64,000 bases of DNA from Halopseudomonas aestusnigri (GTDB lineage Bacteria > Pseudomonadota > Gammaproteobacteria > Pseudomonadales > Pseudomonadaceae). The stretch covers positions 45,267-109,266 of the forward strand of contig NZ_NBYK01000001.1 of the NCBI RefSeq assembly GCF_002197985.1, written 5' to 3'. Each line of letters starts with the position of its first letter. The first letter of the stretch is position 1. Below, one piece after another: positions 61,702 through 64,000 of the stretch. The notes beneath the pieces were generated by a model that did not search any database, had not been told where the DNA came from, and saw only the letters and a program-made list of their open reading frames with translations. Made by a program: the position numbers and the translations under genes.

Positions 61702-61810
61702 GTGGCGTCATCCTCTGCAGGTCAAAGTTAAAACCTAGCAGTGGGTTGCGCTCAGCGCCAAAATGACCGGCCAGTCAGGTCCCGGGCTGTGATCCAGTAC
61801 CGCGCCTTTA

Positions 61811-62341
61811 TCAGAGCCCCTTGGCGTCGTCAGCCAGCACACGGATAGCCTTGAACAGCTTGCGCGCTGCCGTCGGCGGCTTGTTCTGCTCGGCTTCCTT
61901 GGCCGCCTGGCGAGCCAGTTGGCGCAGGTGCTGACGATCTGCGGCGGGGTAGGCCAGCATAAACAGCTCCAGCTCGTCCGAACGGCCGGTCAACAGCCGG
62001 TCGCGCCAGCGTTCGATCTGGTGGAAGTGCTGGTTGTGGGCTGCGCTGCTGCTGTCAAACAGATCCAGATAGGTCTGAATTTGCTCAATATCCTGATCGC
62101 GCATCAGCTTGCCAACATAGCTCATATGGCGTTTCAGCGCGCCGCGTGCGGTGTGCCGACTGGCCTCGGCGAGCGCCAGGCGCAGCTTGTCGGTCAGCTC
62201 CAGCTTGGCCAACTGGTCGGGTTTTAGTGCCAGCAGGCGCTTGCCCATTTCCTGCAGGGCGTCCATCTCGCGTTTGATCTGGGTCTTGCTCTTGCCCTCA
62301 TCAACGGGCTCGAGGGATTCGTCGTCGTGAAACTCGGTCAT
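61811..62341 (-). CDS. darP: Ribosome-associated protein DarP (YjgA)
   Basis: A 176-residue DUF615 protein that associates with 50S subunit precursors. Starts MTEFHDDESLEPVDEGKSKT; the long upstream open frame runs into the pmbA start and is not used. Family blocks QIKREMDALQEMGKRLLAL, LALAEASRHTARGALKRHM and SYVGKLMRDQD are clear. Divergent from pmbA, the usual pairing in gammaproteobacteria. Confidence 0.93.
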   Translation of the reverse strand: MTEFHDDESLEPVDEGKSKTQIKREMDALQEMGKRLLALKPDQLAKLELTDKLRLALAEASRHTARGALKRHMSYVGKLMRDQDIEQIQTYLDLFDSSSAAHNQHFHQIERWRDRLLTGRSDELELFMLAYPAADRQHLRQLARQAAKEAEQNKPPTAARKLFKAIRVLADDAKGL

Positions 62342-62477
62342 GGTGATCCTGTCTGGAGATGGTCGCGTCAGCTTTTGCCGGGGGGCAATGATACCCGTTT
62401 CCCGCTGGCCGCGGCCAATCCGTGGTGGTTTCCGGTTGCGCAACCTCGCTACAATGGCTGCTTGAACCGGAGGTGAC

Positions 62478-63833
62478 ATGAGCGCGAATACCATCAGCGT
62501 AGCCGAGAATCCCGCAAGCCTGCAGCAGACGCTGGAGCAGCGGGTGGCTTTTATTGTCGACGAGGCGCGACGTCAGGGGGCAACCGCCAGCGAGGTCGCG
62601 GTCAGCCAGAGTACCGGTCTGTCGGTGAGCGTGCGCAGCGGTGAAGTCGAAACGGTCGAATTCAATCGTGACCAGGGCTTCGGCATTACCCTGTACGCCG
62701 GTCAGCGCAAGGGCTCGGTCAGTACCTCCGATACGTCCGACGACGCCATCCGGCGGGCGGTTGAGACGGCACTGGCGATTGCGCGTCATGCATCCGAGGA
62801 CCCCTGTTCCGGTCTGGCCGATGCCGAGTTGATGGCTACCCAATTGCCGGATCTCGATCTGTTTCACCCCTGGGAGCTGTCCGCAGAGCAGGCGATTGAT
62901 CGGGCTCTGGAGCTGGAGCGCTCGGCACTTGCGGTTGATTCGCGGCTGACAACCGACAGTGCGCAGATCAGCAGTCAGCAAGGCTGCCGGGTGTATGGCA
63001 ACAGCCATGGGTTCATTGGCAGCGCTCTGAGCAGTCGTCACAGCAGTGCTGCGGTCATGATCGCCTCTTCCGAGCAGGGCATGCAGCGTGATTACTGGTA
63101 CGCCGTCGATCGCGTACCGGGGCGATTGCCAAGCGAGCAGGCGGTAGGGCGCAAAGCCGGTGAGCGGACGCTGGCGCGCCTCAACCCCCGCACGGTCAAG
63201 ACCGCCAAGGTGCCGGTGCTGTTTGCTGCCGATCAGGCGGCGGGTCTGGTTGGCCATCTGTTCGGTGCCATTTCCGGCGGAGCTGTCTATCGTCAATCCA
63301 CATTTTTGCTCGATGCGCTGGGACAACCGATTTTCCCTGCCTGGATGACCATGCGTGAAGCGCCTTACCTTAAGCAGGGCATGGGTAGTGCCGCGTTTGA
63401 TGGCGATGGTCTGCAAACGCGCGAACAGGCTTTCATCGAGGACGGCCAACTGGTCAGCTGGTTGCTCAGCACCTACTCTGGCCGCAAGCTCGGGCTGCCC
63501 AGTACCGCCAACGCGGGCGGTGTGCACAACCTGCAGGTCACCAGTAACGCGGGCGATCTCGATGCAATGCTCAAGGAAATGGGCACCGGCCTGCTGGTGA
63601 CCGAACTGATGGGGCAGGGCGTGAACGGTGTCACCGGCGACTATTCCCGCGGTGCCGGCGGCTTCTGGGTCGAGAACGGCGAAATTCAGTACCCGGTCAG
63701 CGAGATCACCATCGCCGGCAACCTGAAGGATATGTATGCCAACCTGCGTTGCGTCGGCAGCGACGTTGAGCGTCGTGGCAACTACCTGACCGGCAGCTGG
63801 CTGGTGGATGGGATGACGGTAGGGGGCGCGTAG
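62478..63833 (+). CDS. pmbA: Metalloprotease PmbA (TldE)
   Basis: Partner of TldD in a heterodimeric peptidase (451 residues). It lacks the HExxxH zinc motif, as expected; family blocks STGLSVSVRSGEVETVEFN, LLSTYSGRKLGLPSTANAGG and ELMGQGVNGVTGDYSRGAGG are intact, ending GSWLVDGMTVGGA. The stop lies at the turn of a 16-bp hairpin and a heptamer element follows, as with tldD. Confidence 0.95.
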   Translation: MSANTISVAENPASLQQTLEQRVAFIVDEARRQGATASEVAVSQSTGLSVSVRSGEVETVEFNRDQGFGITLYAGQRKGSVSTSDTSDDAIRRAVETALAIARHASEDPCSGLADAELMATQLPDLDLFHPWELSAEQAIDRALELERSALAVDSRLTTDSAQISSQQGCRVYGNSHGFIGSALSSRHSSAAVMIASSEQGMQRDYWYAVDRVPGRLPSEQAVGRKAGERTLARLNPRTVKTAKVPVLFAADQAAGLVGHLFGAISGGAVYRQSTFLLDALGQPIFPAWMTMREAPYLKQGMGSAAFDGDGLQTREQAFIEDGQLVSWLLSTYSGRKLGLPSTANAGGVHNLQVTSNAGDLDAMLKEMGTGLLVTELMGQGVNGVTGDYSRGAGGFWVENGEIQYPVSEITIAGNLKDMYANLRCVGSDVERRGNYLTGSWLVDGMTVGGA

Positions 63834-63848
63834 CGCCCCCTACCGTCA
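63814..63848 (+). terminator. Long hairpin centred on pmbA stop codon
   Basis: A perfect 16-bp stem (63814-63829 with 63833-63848), arms TGACGGTAGGGGGCGC and GCGCCCCCTACCGTCA, turn GTA. The TAG stop (63831-63833) forms the turn and first paired base. No U-tract; one of the strongest hairpins in the window. Confidence 0.6.
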
Positions 63849-64000
63849 GCTGCAAGCCGTCAGCTGCAAGCCGTAAGCTTCAAGCGGCAAGTAAAACCCG
63901 CGCGGTTTTGACTTGCGTGGGTTTAGATTGAAGCGCCGAATGGTCGGAAAGCTTGCAGAAAACACTTGACTACCCTGCCGCCGGATTCACCCTCTTGCGG
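63849..64000. repeat. Heptamer-armed repeat element, cut by window end (copy F)
   Basis: Left arm of units GCTGCAA GCCGTCA GCTGCAA GCCGTAA GCTTCAA GCGGCAA (63849-63890), then the core GTAAAACCCGCG with partial complement CGCGGTTTTGACTTG (63901-63915). Further right, AGAAA, ACTTGA and CACCCT occur in the same order and spacing as in copy A. The right arm would lie past the window end. Confidence 0.7.

Overview
The window is a gene-dense, GC-rich stretch of a gammaproteobacterial chromosome from the family Pseudomonadaceae. Gene content and local order (gatCAB | mreBCD-maf-rng-yhdP-nit-tldD, pepA-holC-valS, lptFG, folX-folE-folM, comF | bioBFHCD) are typical of Pseudomonas and relatives such as Halopseudomonas; the species cannot be named from sequence alone. 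I found no rRNA, tRNA, transposase, phage gene, integrase or CRISPR array. It is core chromosome with unusual intergenic architecture.

Layout. 0-6 kb (minus): a BCCT choline transporter, an RlpA-like protein and the gatCAB operon. 6-17 kb (plus): cell-shape genes mreBCD, then maf, rng, yhdP, a nitrilase-family amidase and tldD. 17-22 kb: a one-domain asparaginase, a GIY-YIG protein, a GST-like protein, a membrane-anchored unknown and a YadGH-type ABC exporter. 22-31 kb: yejK, the pepA-holC-unknown-valS unit (minus) and divergent lptFG. 31-36 kb: RDD, HopJ-family, DUF1244, folX, folE, folM (minus), then a LitR-like MerR regulator facing a short LOV photoreceptor, and a MioC-like flavodoxin. 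36-48 kb: Crp/Fnr regulator, class II aldolase, alpha/beta hydrolase, yaaA, phoH-like, DEAD-box helicase, esterase, efpL and mscK. 48-60 kb: two FadE-type acyl-CoA dehydrogenases, srkA, comF, the bioBFHCD operon, a mini flagellar-rod-like protein and an SprA-family zincin. 59.5-64 kb: egtBD, darP and pmbA.

How the genes work together. GatCAB amidates mischarged tRNA. MreBCD directs elongation of the cell wall. LptFG drive LPS export. FolE, FolX and FolM form a tetrahydromonapterin route. BioBFHCD make biotin under an apparent BirA operator. EgtD and EgtB carry out the two signature steps of ergothioneine synthesis. TldD and PmbA are partner subunits encoded about 45 kb apart here.

Most interesting signals: (1) a putative blue-light module, short LOV protein plus cobalamin-motif-less LitR, divergent from the pterin operon, with helically phased GTAC-type repeats between them; (2) a recurring design in which the stop codon sits in the loop of a hairpin at about ten gene ends; (3) a family of intergenic elements built from inverted arrays of a GCTGCAA-like heptamer, some around a terminator-like AAAACCCGCG core; (4) mreC with no canonical start codon but a well placed Shine-Dalgarno before ATC; (5) a BirA box overlapping the bioB promoter and the comF 5' end, and a PsrA-like palindrome at a fadE promoter; (6) a 102-residue protein that looks like only the two D0 helices of a flagellar rod or hook protein.
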